Below are positions 49,481 through 58,009 of a DNA stretch of 64,000 bases, piece after piece (position 1 is the stretch's first letter; every line of letters begins with the position of its first letter). Under the pieces are notes generated by a model. It was given only the letters and a program-made list of their open reading frames with translations. It was not told where the DNA came from and did not search any database. Origin of the DNA: Kiloniella laminariae DSM 19542 (GTDB taxonomy: Bacteria; Pseudomonadota; Alphaproteobacteria; Kiloniellales; Kiloniellaceae); contig NZ_KB893167.1 of NCBI RefSeq assembly GCF_000374005.1, positions 186,265-250,264 of the forward strand, written 5' to 3'. Made by a program: the position numbers and the translations under genes.

Positions 49481-49600
49481 TCCCATTCTACAGAGCTGTG
49501 GGCAGCAAGCATCATTGTTCCCAAACAGAGATGTGAAATGCACTAACCTGACTGAACCTTGTATTTCATAATCTCCGGGAAAAATAGATCAGAGAAAAAT

Positions 49601-49635
49601 CAAGTCAGAGGATAACACTGTTATCCTCTGACTTG
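49601..49635 (-). terminator. strong hairpin terminator between convergent genes
   Basis: Perfect 16-base arms (49601-49616 and 49620-49635) with a three-base loop. On the minus strand the stem is followed by ATTTTTC, fitting termination of the small membrane-protein gene. It may also stop read-through from the hydrolase gene. Confidence 0.85.
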
Positions 49636-49671
49636 GATTAAACGCCAAAAATGAATGGAGATTGTGTCTCC

Positions 49672-49941
49672 CTAGGGGGAAACGGTGTGATCTTGAAATT
49701 GATCACCATATTTGTGGTCGGCCCATTTGGCCAAAACGATTCCTCCAATTGCAACAACAGCAGCAATAACTGCTGATGTAAGGAGAGGCTCCAATAGTAA
49801 CTGAGTATTATTTCCCAGACTCGGCACAAGACTGGCAAATGCGCTGGCTGCAAAAATTGTTGCCAACAGAGTTCCAATTCGGCTTAAAACCCAGCCGGAA
49901 GACTTAAGTATCACTGGTAAATACGCTGTTTTCTTACTCAT
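49672..49941 (-). CDS. small two-helix membrane protein of unknown function
   Basis: An 89-residue protein starting at an ATG at 49941 with AAAGGTGG upstream. Two hydrophobic stretches (about 20-40, RIGTLLATIFAASAFASLV, and about 50-72, LLTSAVIAAVVAIGGIVLA) are separated by a polar turn; the tail AKWADHKYGDQFQDH is charged. I do not recognise a family. The good ribosome-binding site and strong terminator support a real, separately transcribed gene. Confidence 0.6.
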   Translation of the reverse strand: MSKKTAYLPVILKSSGWVLSRIGTLLATIFAASAFASLVPSLGNNTQLLLEPLLTSAVIAAVVAIGGIVLAKWADHKYGDQFQDHTVSP

Positions 49942-50220
49942 GATACAACCACCTTTCTCTGTAGCTGAAGAAGGTACCTTACTGGAGATCAGTTCGCTTT
50001 TCAATCTTCTACTCAAAAAAGTCACAGCTTTGGGGTAAATATCTACCGATTATTTCTTATGATGATTTCTTCCTTACCTATGGTAATTAATTGAAATATA
50101 TTGAATATTTATAAATGTAAGCAATGAATTTTAATATTCTTCTTTTGGGTGTTTTAATGATAAAATATCTAAAAAATTCAATTGTTTGTTAAAAAGCAAT
50201 ACAAGTAATAGGAGAAATTT

Positions 50221-50463
50221 ATGGAAACCCCTGTTGTTGCAGAGGCTGCTCCTGCGATTGTTGATCTGGTCGAAGGAAAAACTTATTTCTGGTGTGCCTG
50301 TGGGCGCTCTAAAAAACAACCCTTTTGCGACGGTAGCCACAAAGGCACTTCTTTTCAGCCAGTTTCTTTTACCGCGGACAAAAGCAAAAAACACTTTCTT
50401 TGCCAATGTAAACACAGCACAAAGAAGCCCTTCTGTGATGGCAGTCACAAACATCTGCTGTAA
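50221..50463 (+). CDS. double CDGSH iron-sulphur protein
   Basis: An 80-residue protein with two complete CDGSH motifs: C-A-C-x9-CDGSH (about 23-38) and C-Q-C-x9-CDGSH (about 60-75). Each gives three Cys and one His to hold a 2Fe-2S cluster (mitoNEET-type), so two clusters are predicted in one small soluble protein. AGGAGAAA precedes the ATG. No partner gene is evident; redox or cluster transfer is inferred from the family. Confidence 0.93.
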   Translation: METPVVAEAAPAIVDLVEGKTYFWCACGRSKKQPFCDGSHKGTSFQPVSFTADKSKKHFLCQCKHSTKKPFCDGSHKHLL

Positions 50464-50484
50464 AATCTACGCTAGACGGGGTAT

Positions 50485-51588
50485 TCAGTTTTTGGCCGGA
50501 TAGCGATTGAATTTACCCCAATCAGACTTGGGTATCCGTTGTAGAATCTCGTCTTTGCCAAGCAGGCCGGACTGGGTATCCATAACCGAAACAACTGATG
50601 CCGCGTTGATAGCAGCTGCTTTCAGGGCTGTTTCATCCCCCTGCCCCACGGCAATAAAGGCAGAGAAGGTCGAGGCAAAGGAATCTCCGGCCCCGGCCGT
50701 CCCCATTACCCTGGCTTTTTGCGCAGGACAGAAAACGATCTCCTGATCGGTTCCAAGATAAGCGCCTTCCTTGCCATTCGTGACCAGCACCTGTTTGGGG
50801 CCAAACTGGGTAATGGTCGAGACGAAACCCTCCAGAGACAGACGTGCACCGGGTATACCAACCCCTTTCTTGAGAAGTTCAGGAAGATTTTTTTCGTTTG
50901 AATAGGCACAGCAGCCGGTAAAATCCTGTTCCGATTTTGCCGAGACAAAGGGTAACAGACGGGCAGCTTCAACCTCGTTGAGAACCAGCACGTCTATATG
51001 GGCAAGAGAATCCCAGAATGACTGGGTTCGCGAGGTCAATTGACGTATTCCCGGGTTGGCCACGACGAGACTGCCAGCTTCTTTTGCCAGGCGAACGATC
51101 TTTGGAAAACAATCTGCCGATGCGCCACTGAGACCTGTAACATAGGTAAGGCCGACATCGGCAAACATCTCTGGCGTAATTTCATCGGGTGTAAGTAGGG
51201 TATTGGCACCACGGGCGACAAAGATTGTCGGATTGCGGACGTGGGAAGAAACCATAACTGCGCAACCCGTCGGCAGTTCAGAGCCGTTAATCACCCACTT
51301 GCTGTCAATACCTGTTTGTTCCAGACGTTTGAGTACCATCTGGCCTTCGATATCATCGCCAAGCTTGACGACACAAGATATATCGAGGCCGAGTTTGGCC
51401 ATAGAGACAGAGGCATTGATGGCACCGCCACCGGTGTGGGTTTCAATCGTTTCCGCCTCAACCTTCTTGCCTTCCTCGAGCAAAAGAAAGTTGGTGATGG
51501 CGTTGTGCATTGTCATGCGTTCGATTTCATCATCCGAAACCGAAGCGATGATGTCTACCGTTGCCCCACCCAGTGCCAGTGCCTTCAT
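50485..51588 (-). CDS. PfkB-family sugar kinase of the amino-sugar locus
   Basis: A 367-residue ribokinase-fold kinase. The N-terminal GGATVDI and THTGGGAINASVSMAKLG correspond to the PfkB first signature; GTAGAGDSFAS (about 292-302) is the catalytic second signature with its Asp base. A Cys-containing insertion (FTGCCAYSNEK) near residue 225 is unusual. Family members phosphorylate fructose-6-phosphate, tagatose-6-phosphate, ribose, adenosine and others. Being next to a class II FBP aldolase, it is a candidate 6-phosphofructokinase; this is inference from context. Confidence 0.82.
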   Translation of the reverse strand: MKALALGGATVDIIASVSDDEIERMTMHNAITNFLLLEEGKKVEAETIETHTGGGAINASVSMAKLGLDISCVVKLGDDIEGQMVLKRLEQTGIDSKWVINGSELPTGCAVMVSSHVRNPTIFVARGANTLLTPDEITPEMFADVGLTYVTGLSGASADCFPKIVRLAKEAGSLVVANPGIRQLTSRTQSFWDSLAHIDVLVLNEVEAARLLPFVSAKSEQDFTGCCAYSNEKNLPELLKKGVGIPGARLSLEGFVSTITQFGPKQVLVTNGKEGAYLGTDQEIVFCPAQKARVMGTAGAGDSFASTFSAFIAVGQGDETALKAAAINAASVVSVMDTQSGLLGKDEILQRIPKSDWGKFNRYPAKN

Positions 51589-51665
51589 TATTATTACCCT
51601 GCCTTAAACAATTGCTCCCGAACCCAGAGAACCCAGGTTCTGGTCATTATTCTGCTTGCTGTCGC

Positions 51666-51686
51666 CTCGCCAGATTAACTGGCGAG
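51666..51686 (-). repeat. hairpin around the aldolase stop codon
   Basis: Perfect 8-base arms CTCGCCAG/CTGGCGAG (51666-51673, 51679-51686) flank a five-base loop containing most of the aldolase TAA. No T run follows, so an mRNA-stability or intercistronic role is more likely than termination. Confidence 0.4.
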
Positions 51687-52745
51687 GGTTTTCCCGGGAG
51701 AGCCGAGCACAGTAAAGATTTCATCCAGTTTTGCCCCAAGGCCTTTTTCTGCCTGCCGCATCCACTTGCGTGGATCATAGGCACTTTTCAGCGGTTTTCC
51801 GGTTTCCGGGTCAATCTGGGCCAGAAAGGCGTTCTGGTTGGCATTAACATAGGCACCGACGGGTTCAGAATAGGCGTACTGGAGGTCCGTATCGACGTTC
51901 ATTTTGAAGACGCCATAAGACACGGCTTCACGAATTTCTTCTGCAGAAGAACCTGAGCCGCCATGGAAAACCAGATCCAGAGCATTTTCATCGAGATCAA
52001 AACGCTGTGATGCAAGAGCCTGGGAATCCTTGAGGATCACAGGGCGTAGCTTGACGTTGCCGGGCTTGTAGACACCATGAACGTTGCCGAAAGAGGCCGC
52101 GATAGAGAAATGCCCCAGTGGACTCAAGCGTTTGTAGGCCAAAGCAACGTCTTCTGGTTGGGTGTAAAGTTTGGGATTGTCGGCACCGGTATGTTCCGTG
52201 CCGACACCGTCTTCCTCGCCACCAGTCACACCGAGCTCGATTTCCAGGCTCATATCCAGCGGTGCCATCTTTTCCATGTAGCTGGCACAGGTCTCAATGT
52301 TTTCCTCGATTGGCTCTTCAGAGAGGTCGATCATGTGAGAGGTATAAAGCGGTTTCCCTGTTTCTGCGCGGAATTTGGTGCCCTCTTCAAGCAATCCGTC
52401 AATCCAGGGCAAGAGACCGCGATTGGCGTGATCGGTATGGAGGACAACACAGACCCCATATCCTTCGGCCATCAGGTGAACATGCCGGGCAAGGGAAACT
52501 GCGCCCAGAACTTTGCCTTTCATGCCATCGGGGTAAGCCGGGCCACCAAAGAAAGCAGCGCCACCGTTCGAGACCTGGATAATTACATCGGACTTGTTAC
52601 GCGCTGCGGCTTCAAGTACGGCGTTGACGGTGCTGCTGCTGGTTACATTGATAGCGGGAAGTGCATAATTCCCTGCTTTACAAGCCTGCACCAGTTTCTC
52701 GTAATCCTTACCGGTGACCACACCGGGGCGAAGTTTTTCGGACAC
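51675..52745 (-). CDS. fba: class II fructose-bisphosphate aldolase
   Basis: A zinc aldolase of the FbaA (class IIA) type. LHTDHANRGLLPWIDGLL carries the metal-binding His residues, with EIELGVTGGEEDG, AASFGNVHGVYKPG and FHGGSGS further on. The GTG at 52745 (protein begins VSEKLRPGVVTG, 356 residues) has GGGAGGA upstream and aligns with E. coli FbaA; the longer frame from 52793 reads through that site. It splits fructose-1,6-bisphosphate to triose phosphates. The close FbaA match argues against a tagatose-bisphosphate role. Confidence 0.92.
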   Translation of the reverse strand: MSEKLRPGVVTGKDYEKLVQACKAGNYALPAINVTSSSTVNAVLEAAARNKSDVIIQVSNGGAAFFGGPAYPDGMKGKVLGAVSLARHVHLMAEGYGVCVVLHTDHANRGLLPWIDGLLEEGTKFRAETGKPLYTSHMIDLSEEPIEENIETCASYMEKMAPLDMSLEIELGVTGGEEDGVGTEHTGADNPKLYTQPEDVALAYKRLSPLGHFSIAASFGNVHGVYKPGNVKLRPVILKDSQALASQRFDLDENALDLVFHGGSGSSAEEIREAVSYGVFKMNVDTDLQYAYSEPVGAYVNANQNAFLAQIDPETGKPLKSAYDPRKWMRQAEKGLGAKLDEIFTVLGSPGKTLAS

Positions 52746-52801
52746 CGCCGTTCCTCCCTCTTGTCGTATTTCATCTCTGCCCAGAACAGGCATTGACCCT
52801 G

Positions 52802-53878
52802 TTACAGATAGACCACCTGTCCGCTTCGGATCGATTGATCCGCCGCCAGCACAATCTTCATGCTGTTGACCGCATCCTGCAGGTGGTTATCCAAATCTAA
52901 ATCTTCCGTGATTGCCTTTAGCAGAAAATCCTGCTCTCTCAAACAAAGAGCGTCATGATCAGGCTCATCCTGCATCTGAATCAAGTGATCTTTGTGAAAA
53001 AGTCCAGACTTTTTATCCAAACTTGCGGAATGACAGAGAATTGCCGAAGTTTTTGTGTGGCTGTCGATACTGTCCGATTCCATATCCGGGTTCTGTTCAG
53101 CCGCAACAATGGATACTGAGCCTTTGGGGCCAATGACATCTTTCACAAAATAGGCTGTCTCGCTCATCATGGGGCCCCAGCCTGCTTCATACCAGCCAAT
53201 CGACCCGTCTTCGTAAGTAACCTGAAGCTGGCCATAGTTGTACATGTCCGGGGCAATTTCGTCGCTCAGACGGGCGCCAATCGCGTGTACCTTTACCGGA
53301 CGGGATTCGGTCATCAGACACATCATATCCACGTAGTGCACTCCACAGTCGATAATGGGCGAAATACTCTTCATCAGCTGTTTGTGAACCTGCCAGGTAT
53401 CCCCCCTGCTCTGCTGGTTGAGGTTCATCCGCATTACCAGGGGTTTCCCCAGGGTTCTGGCCTGGCGGACAAATTCCTGCCAGGAAGGGTGGTGCCTGAG
53501 AATATAACCCACCACGAGTTTGCGGTTTTTGGCCTTTGCGGTGGCAATAACCCTTTCGGTGCCCTCGACAGTTTCGGCAACCGGTTTCTCCATAAACACA
53601 TGAGCATCAGATTCCAGAGCCTTGATTGCAAAGGTTTCATGTGTGTCAGGCCAGGTGTTGATCGAAACGACATCGGGTTGCAGTTGCTGCAAGGCCGCAT
53701 CATAGTCGCTGAAGCGGGGATATCTGGAAAGTTCATCAGGCAAAACAGTCTGCTGGTCCAGGCTTCTACTGCACAGTCCGACGATCTCAAATCCGGCGAG
53801 GGCATGATAAGCCTTGGCGTGTGAAATGCCCATGTTGCCCAGACCAACGACCAGTACCTTCTGTGGTTTCCTCATCAT
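52802..53878 (-). CDS. Gfo/Idh/MocA-family oxidoreductase
   Basis: A 358-residue NAD(P)-dependent oxidoreductase. The Rossmann motif VVGLGNMGISHAKAY starts near residue 9, the family EKPVAE follows near 101, and the catalytic-type DCGVHYVDMM occurs near 177. The ATG at 53878 overlaps the nagA stop (ATGATG), so it is in the operon. In amino-sugar loci such enzymes can oxidise or epimerise sugars; the reaction here is unknown. Confidence 0.86.
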   Translation of the reverse strand: MMRKPQKVLVVGLGNMGISHAKAYHALAGFEIVGLCSRSLDQQTVLPDELSRYPRFSDYDAALQQLQPDVVSINTWPDTHETFAIKALESDAHVFMEKPVAETVEGTERVIATAKAKNRKLVVGYILRHHPSWQEFVRQARTLGKPLVMRMNLNQQSRGDTWQVHKQLMKSISPIIDCGVHYVDMMCLMTESRPVKVHAIGARLSDEIAPDMYNYGQLQVTYEDGSIGWYEAGWGPMMSETAYFVKDVIGPKGSVSIVAAEQNPDMESDSIDSHTKTSAILCHSASLDKKSGLFHKDHLIQMQDEPDHDALCLREQDFLLKAITEDLDLDNHLQDAVNSMKIVLAADQSIRSGQVVYL

Positions 53879-55032
53879 ACAATTCCGTCTGCAGCCATAT
53901 CCTTGCCCCTTATCCAGCATTCCTGGACTTCAATGTCTTTGCTTAGCTGAACCAGCGAGGCTTCGTACCCCTTTTCAATACGGCCATAGCTTTCTCCTAA
54001 CCCCAGGAACTCCGCAGGGTAAAGTGATGCCATGCGCAGAGATTCATCGAGTGTAAGGCCAAGCAGGGAAACGCTGTTTCGCACGGCAGATGCCATATCA
54101 AGGTCGGCACCCGCGAGGACGCCATCATCGGTTATACAGCGCCCTTCCCTGCTCCAGATTTTTTGGCCGTAAAGTTCAAAAAAATCTTTACTGCTGCCAA
54201 CTGTTGGCATGGCATCGGTTACCAGCAGCATTTTGCCAGGGTTTTTGGCTTTGATGGCTGTTCTCAGACTGGCCGGATGAACATGATAGCCATCAACAAT
54301 AAGCCCGCACCAGCTCTCTTTATGATCCAGAGCAGCACCAACGGCACCGGGTTCCCGGCTGCCCAGGGGGGACATGGCATTAAACAGATGAGTGAAACAG
54401 GATAATCCCTCGCGGAAGGCCCGCTGGAAATCTTCGTAGTCCCCCGCTGTATGACCTGCGGCGACAAGAACACCTTTGCTGACAAGTTCCTGTATTACCC
54501 CGGGTGCGGCCCTTTCCGGCGCCAGGGTGATCAGGGTTTTCCCCTGCTCAAGGCCTGTGATAACCGAGAGGGCATCTGCTTCCATAAAGCGTATCCGGGA
54601 TTCCTGATGCACGCCTTTTCTTAAAGGATTGAGATAAGGCCCTTCCAGATGTATTCCCAGCACCCCTGGTTCTTTGGCGTGAAGAGCTTGTCGCATCGCC
54701 GAGATTGCCCGGGTCATAACGGAACGTTCATCGGTAATCAGCGTCGGCAGCATACCCGTGGTGCCAAAACGCCTGTGGGCACGGGCAATGGCCCGGATGC
54801 CCTCGATGTCTGGCTGATCGTTGAAAAGCACTCCTCCGCCACCGTTTACCTGGATATCAATAAAGCCCGGAACCAGCATATCACCGGAGAGATCGCGAAG
54901 TTTATATCCCGAGAGATCTGCTTTTGCCTCAGTTCCAACAGTTTCAATGATGCCTTTATCAAGGGTGACAGTTGCCTTTTCCAACCACCTGTCGCCGGTA
55001 AATACGCGGGCATTGACCAGAGCAGTTTTCAT
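53875..55032 (-). CDS. nagA: N-acetylglucosamine-6-phosphate deacetylase
   Basis: A 385-residue amidohydrolase: PGFIDIQVNGGGG (about 56-68), the metal-binding Glu in HLEGPYLNP (near 128), AGHTAGDYEDF, FTHLFNAMSPL and the catalytic Asp in VTDAMP. It removes acetate from GlcNAc-6-phosphate. Its start abuts the deaminase stop (TAAATG), and its stop overlaps the Gfo/Idh gene, so the genes are tightly coupled. Confidence 0.94.
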   Translation of the reverse strand: MKTALVNARVFTGDRWLEKATVTLDKGIIETVGTEAKADLSGYKLRDLSGDMLVPGFIDIQVNGGGGVLFNDQPDIEGIRAIARAHRRFGTTGMLPTLITDERSVMTRAISAMRQALHAKEPGVLGIHLEGPYLNPLRKGVHQESRIRFMEADALSVITGLEQGKTLITLAPERAAPGVIQELVSKGVLVAAGHTAGDYEDFQRAFREGLSCFTHLFNAMSPLGSREPGAVGAALDHKESWCGLIVDGYHVHPASLRTAIKAKNPGKMLLVTDAMPTVGSSKDFFELYGQKIWSREGRCITDDGVLAGADLDMASAVRNSVSLLGLTLDESLRMASLYPAEFLGLGESYGRIEKGYEASLVQLSKDIEVQECWIRGKDMAADGIV

Positions 55033-56073
55033 TTACACTGTCTCCGTAACTTTTTTCAGATTACGCGGACTATCGGGGTTAAGTCCGCGTAATGCAGTAA
55101 TTTTTTCAGCCATGATGTAAAAGCTCTGGATCATGACCGGAAGCTGGCAGAAGGGATGAACATTTGTTTCAATTGGTAAAATGCCTTTTCCGCCCTCCCC
55201 CTCCTGAACGGTAAAGACGGCGCCGCCCATTTCCCGGAAGCCTGTTGCCAGTTGACCGACAGAATCCCAGGACTGGTCTCGTTGACGGAATATCAGAACC
55301 GGGTAGCCATCAGCAACGAGGGACATGGGGCCATGTTTAACCTCGGCTGCACTGAAGGCTTCTGCGTGAATATAGGCTGTTTCCTTGAATTTTAGAGCGG
55401 CCTCAAGGGCAATACCAAAGCCAGGCCCACGACCAACGGTAAAGAGATTTTCTGCCGAAGAAAAAAGCTCCAGAGGTTCTGCCCAATCATTGCGCAGTCC
55501 CCTGTCGAGTTGATCGGGCAGACGATCCAGTGCCGGGAGCAGGCCGCTGTCATAGCCCCAGACCGCGCTCAACTGTAATAAGGCGGTCAGGGAAGCGATG
55601 TAACTTTTTGTCGCTGCAACAGACTTTTCCGGACCGGCATGGAGGGGCAGATAATAATCAGACAACGCCACCAGCGGTGATGCAGAATCGTTACAGATGC
55701 AGACAACAAAGGCTCCCTGATCCTTGGCGTTCTGTGTTGCTTGAACAAGGTCCGGACTGCGGCCGGACTGGGAGATGGCGAGGAACAGACAGTCCTGCAT
55801 TTTCAAAGATTGTCCATAGAGCGTCGCAATCGAAGGAGCGTAGGACACAACAGGCAAGCCGAGATTGATTTCAAGCAGATACTTGGCAAAGGCGCAGGCA
55901 TGGTCTGAGCTGCCCCTGGCACAGGTTGCAATAAACCTGATGTTTCTCGAGCGCAGTTCCCGGGAAAGTTCTTCGATGATATTCCTGTTGGCCAGGAGCT
56001 GTCGAGACACCACTGCAGCAGTTTCTTCTGTTTCTTTCAACATCAGGCTTTGGGGTTGCGTACTTCTTGTCAT
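55033..56073 (-). CDS. SIS-domain glucosamine-6-phosphate deaminase (NagB-II type)
   Basis: A 346-residue double-SIS protein related to the isomerase half of GlmS. CARGSSDHACAFAKYL and ISQSGRSPDLV mark the first SIS domain, KSYIASLTALLQL follows, and VGRGPGFGIALEAALKFKE the second; the C-terminus DSPRNLKKVTETV resembles that of GlmS. No glutaminase domain is present, as in NagB-II, which makes fructose-6-phosphate and ammonia from GlcN-6-phosphate. The ATG overlaps the GntR-gene stop (TGATG); a TTG one codon earlier is less likely. Confidence 0.85.
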   Translation of the reverse strand: MTRSTQPQSLMLKETEETAAVVSRQLLANRNIIEELSRELRSRNIRFIATCARGSSDHACAFAKYLLEINLGLPVVSYAPSIATLYGQSLKMQDCLFLAISQSGRSPDLVQATQNAKDQGAFVVCICNDSASPLVALSDYYLPLHAGPEKSVAATKSYIASLTALLQLSAVWGYDSGLLPALDRLPDQLDRGLRNDWAEPLELFSSAENLFTVGRGPGFGIALEAALKFKETAYIHAEAFSAAEVKHGPMSLVADGYPVLIFRQRDQSWDSVGQLATGFREMGGAVFTVQEGEGGKGILPIETNVHPFCQLPVMIQSFYIMAEKITALRGLNPDSPRNLKKVTETV

Positions 56074-56843
56074 CAATCGTTTCTTTTCTGATTATCCAGA
56101 TGCAGTTCGGCGATAAAATCATAACTGTCGCCACGATAGTGTGATCTGGTGAATTCTACGGGACGCATATCCGGTAAGAAGGAGCGTCGTTCGATATAGA
56201 GGGCCGGGCCACCGGGAGGCATGCCCAGGAGTTCGGAATGTTCGGGTTGCATCAACTCAGCCCGCAGGCGTTGCAAAGCTCTCAGAGGACGCAGACCCGT
56301 TTTGTCGAGTATGCTGTAGAGGGAGTCTTCGACGGCCATCGGGTCTGGTAGAAAAATTTGTGGAATGGATGCCAATTCAATTGCAAGGGCTTTATTGTCA
56401 GCGCAGCGAATACGATGCAGCCGTGAAACCCCGGCCCCAGGAGAGAGGTTCAGAGCCATAGCCTCTTCCGGCGTGGCCAAGCCGATGGTTCGTTCAATCC
56501 ATATAACAGAAGACTGCATGCCCCGGGCGGAGATATCTTCGGTAAAACTGGTCAGTTTTGAGAGCGGCTGTTCGAGGCGCGCAGCAACAAAGGTGCCAGC
56601 GCCATGTTTTTGTACAAGAAGACCGTCCTTAACCAGATCCTGTACGGCTTTGCGTACCGTGACCCGGGATACTTCCAGTTCTGCAGCAATATCCCTCTCG
56701 CTGGGCAGGGCGTCTTCAACTTTGAAAGCACCTGTTTCTATCGCTTGGCGAATAAGGCTGCGAAGCTGTTTATAAAGTGGTGTCGGGTTGGCAGTATCCA
56801 GACGGGACTTGACCTGCAAGGCCCTGAAAGTACTAGCTTTCAC
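56073..56843 (-). CDS. GntR/UTRA-family regulator of the amino-sugar locus
   Basis: A 256-residue regulator starting at GTG. A GntR winged helix (about 20-90: PLYKQLRSLIRQAIETGA, LPSERDIAAELEVSRVTVRKA) precedes a UTRA effector domain (about 105-250) with RLHRIRCADNKALAIE and PVEFTRSHYRGDSYDF. NagR/DasR relatives sense GlcN-6-P or GlcNAc-6-P. It sits inside the operon, overlapping the kinase gene by 11 bases, so it probably regulates itself and the divergent importer. Confidence 0.92.
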   Translation of the reverse strand: MKASTFRALQVKSRLDTANPTPLYKQLRSLIRQAIETGAFKVEDALPSERDIAAELEVSRVTVRKAVQDLVKDGLLVQKHGAGTFVAARLEQPLSKLTSFTEDISARGMQSSVIWIERTIGLATPEEAMALNLSPGAGVSRLHRIRCADNKALAIELASIPQIFLPDPMAVEDSLYSILDKTGLRPLRALQRLRAELMQPEHSELLGMPPGGPALYIERRSFLPDMRPVEFTRSHYRGDSYDFIAELHLDNQKRND

Positions 56844-57732
56844 ACTCAGATACTCCTGTGTTGGGGGGGCTGGACTTCACCATAAGGATGCCGCCATCCA
56901 TGGCGTCGCCTTCTGGTTCAGTGAGGACCAGCCTCAGATCGTCCGGGAGCCTCGGGCCTATACGTCTAGAAACGCTGCCCATCAGACTGACACTCGTGAC
57001 GCCCTGGTCCAGCAAGGACCGGATCATAGATCCGGCCTCATATACAGCTTTGGCAACAAGCTTTTTGGCCAGCGGATCTTCCTGATCAGCGCTATCGAAA
57101 ATCAACGGAGCAAAAGCACCATATTGATGTGGTTCGGCTTTTTCGGCCCATTTCACCATTTCTTCGGGATCACTGTTAAAGTGCTTCATGATCGCCCGGG
57201 TCAAATCGGTTTCGGGCCGACATCCTTCATGGGCGAAAAGTGCACTGCGAACAGCACTCAACCCCAGCTGGGCTCCTCCTGCGTGATCAGATATTTCGAA
57301 TCCCCAGCCCCCAACGTTTATTGTTTTTCCTTTGACAATACCCAGGGCGCAAGAACCTGTTCCGAGAATAAGAATGCCGCCATCCCGCCCTGCATGGGCT
57401 CCGAGGCAGGCCGTATAGGCATCGGTTGCTCCGCAGACTGAGGCGAAAGAGTGCTTGAAAGACAGCATATTGTGCAGTTCGCGTTCAAGACCGAGGCCAG
57501 CCAAACCCAAACCGACGTGCAGACGGGAAAAATCTTCACGTCCACGCCCTGCCTGCTGTAAAGCGAGAACACAGGCTTTTTCGATTTCATAATAAACGCG
57601 CGCAGCTCCAAGCCGGGAATTTGAGGGCCCGGACTCACCTTCTCCGATCAGCTGTCCATCGCTCGTCTCTATACGAACACGGCAGCGTGTTCCCCCACCA
57701 TCTACTCCGACAAAGAGCGTTTCGTTATCCAC
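56833..57732 (-). CDS. BadF/BadG-type N-acetylhexosamine kinase
   Basis: An ASKHA-fold kinase. The phosphate-1 motif FVGVDGGGTRCRVRIE is at the start, GTGSCALG is the phosphate-2 region, and GGWGFEISDHAGGAQLG a BadF-type loop. The family includes GlcNAc kinases and the Clostridium MurNAc/GlcNAc kinase MurK. The GTG at 57732 has TTGGAG six bases before it; the in-frame ATG at 57774 would add 14 hydrophobic residues and cover the repeat elements. First gene of the minus-strand operon. Confidence 0.87.
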   Translation of the reverse strand: MDNETLFVGVDGGGTRCRVRIETSDGQLIGEGESGPSNSRLGAARVYYEIEKACVLALQQAGRGREDFSRLHVGLGLAGLGLERELHNMLSFKHSFASVCGATDAYTACLGAHAGRDGGILILGTGSCALGIVKGKTINVGGWGFEISDHAGGAQLGLSAVRSALFAHEGCRPETDLTRAIMKHFNSDPEEMVKWAEKAEPHQYGAFAPLIFDSADQEDPLAKKLVAKAVYEAGSMIRSLLDQGVTSVSLMGSVSRRIGPRLPDDLRLVLTEPEGDAMDGGILMVKSSPPNTGVSECES

Positions 57733-57754
57733 CCGAATCTCCAAGACCACTAAG

Positions 57755-57973
57755 ATACCAGTACTAAAAACCATTCGAATACCAATTTAACGCATTTTAT
57801 AGATCAGGTAAATTGGAAAGCCGTGAGATTTTTCTTAAATATAATTTTTTTCTATTATCTATCTATTATTAAACAATAAATATATTAAAAAATTGCATGG
57901 CAAGGTGTATTTGATTTGTAAAAAAATGATAACAATAAAAAAACAGATTTAAAATTGGTTTCTTTTTGGTATT
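57755..57973. promoter_or_regulatory. divergent promoter region with ATACCA/TGGTAT repeats
   Basis: The AT-rich gap between the kinase and murQ genes contains ATACCA at 57755-57760 and again at 57779-57784 (24 bases apart, the second as AATACCAA), and the inverted copy TTGGTATT at 57966-57973, just before murQ. The palindrome ATTCGAAT (57773-57780) overlaps the second copy. TGGT/ACCA halves are the core of operators used by NagR/DasR-type GntR regulators, so these are candidate sites for the GntR protein of the locus. Confidence 0.45.
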
Positions 57974-58009
57974 GTAGTTGTGCAATGAAAATTTACTGAA
58001 AGCGATGTC

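Noticed and set aside
51675-52745. Aldolase as tagatose-bisphosphate aldolase of a GalNAc pathway
   Set aside because: The sequence follows E. coli FbaA (class IIA) through LHTDHA, GGEEDG and FGNVHGVYKPG, not the shorter KbaY/GatY type.
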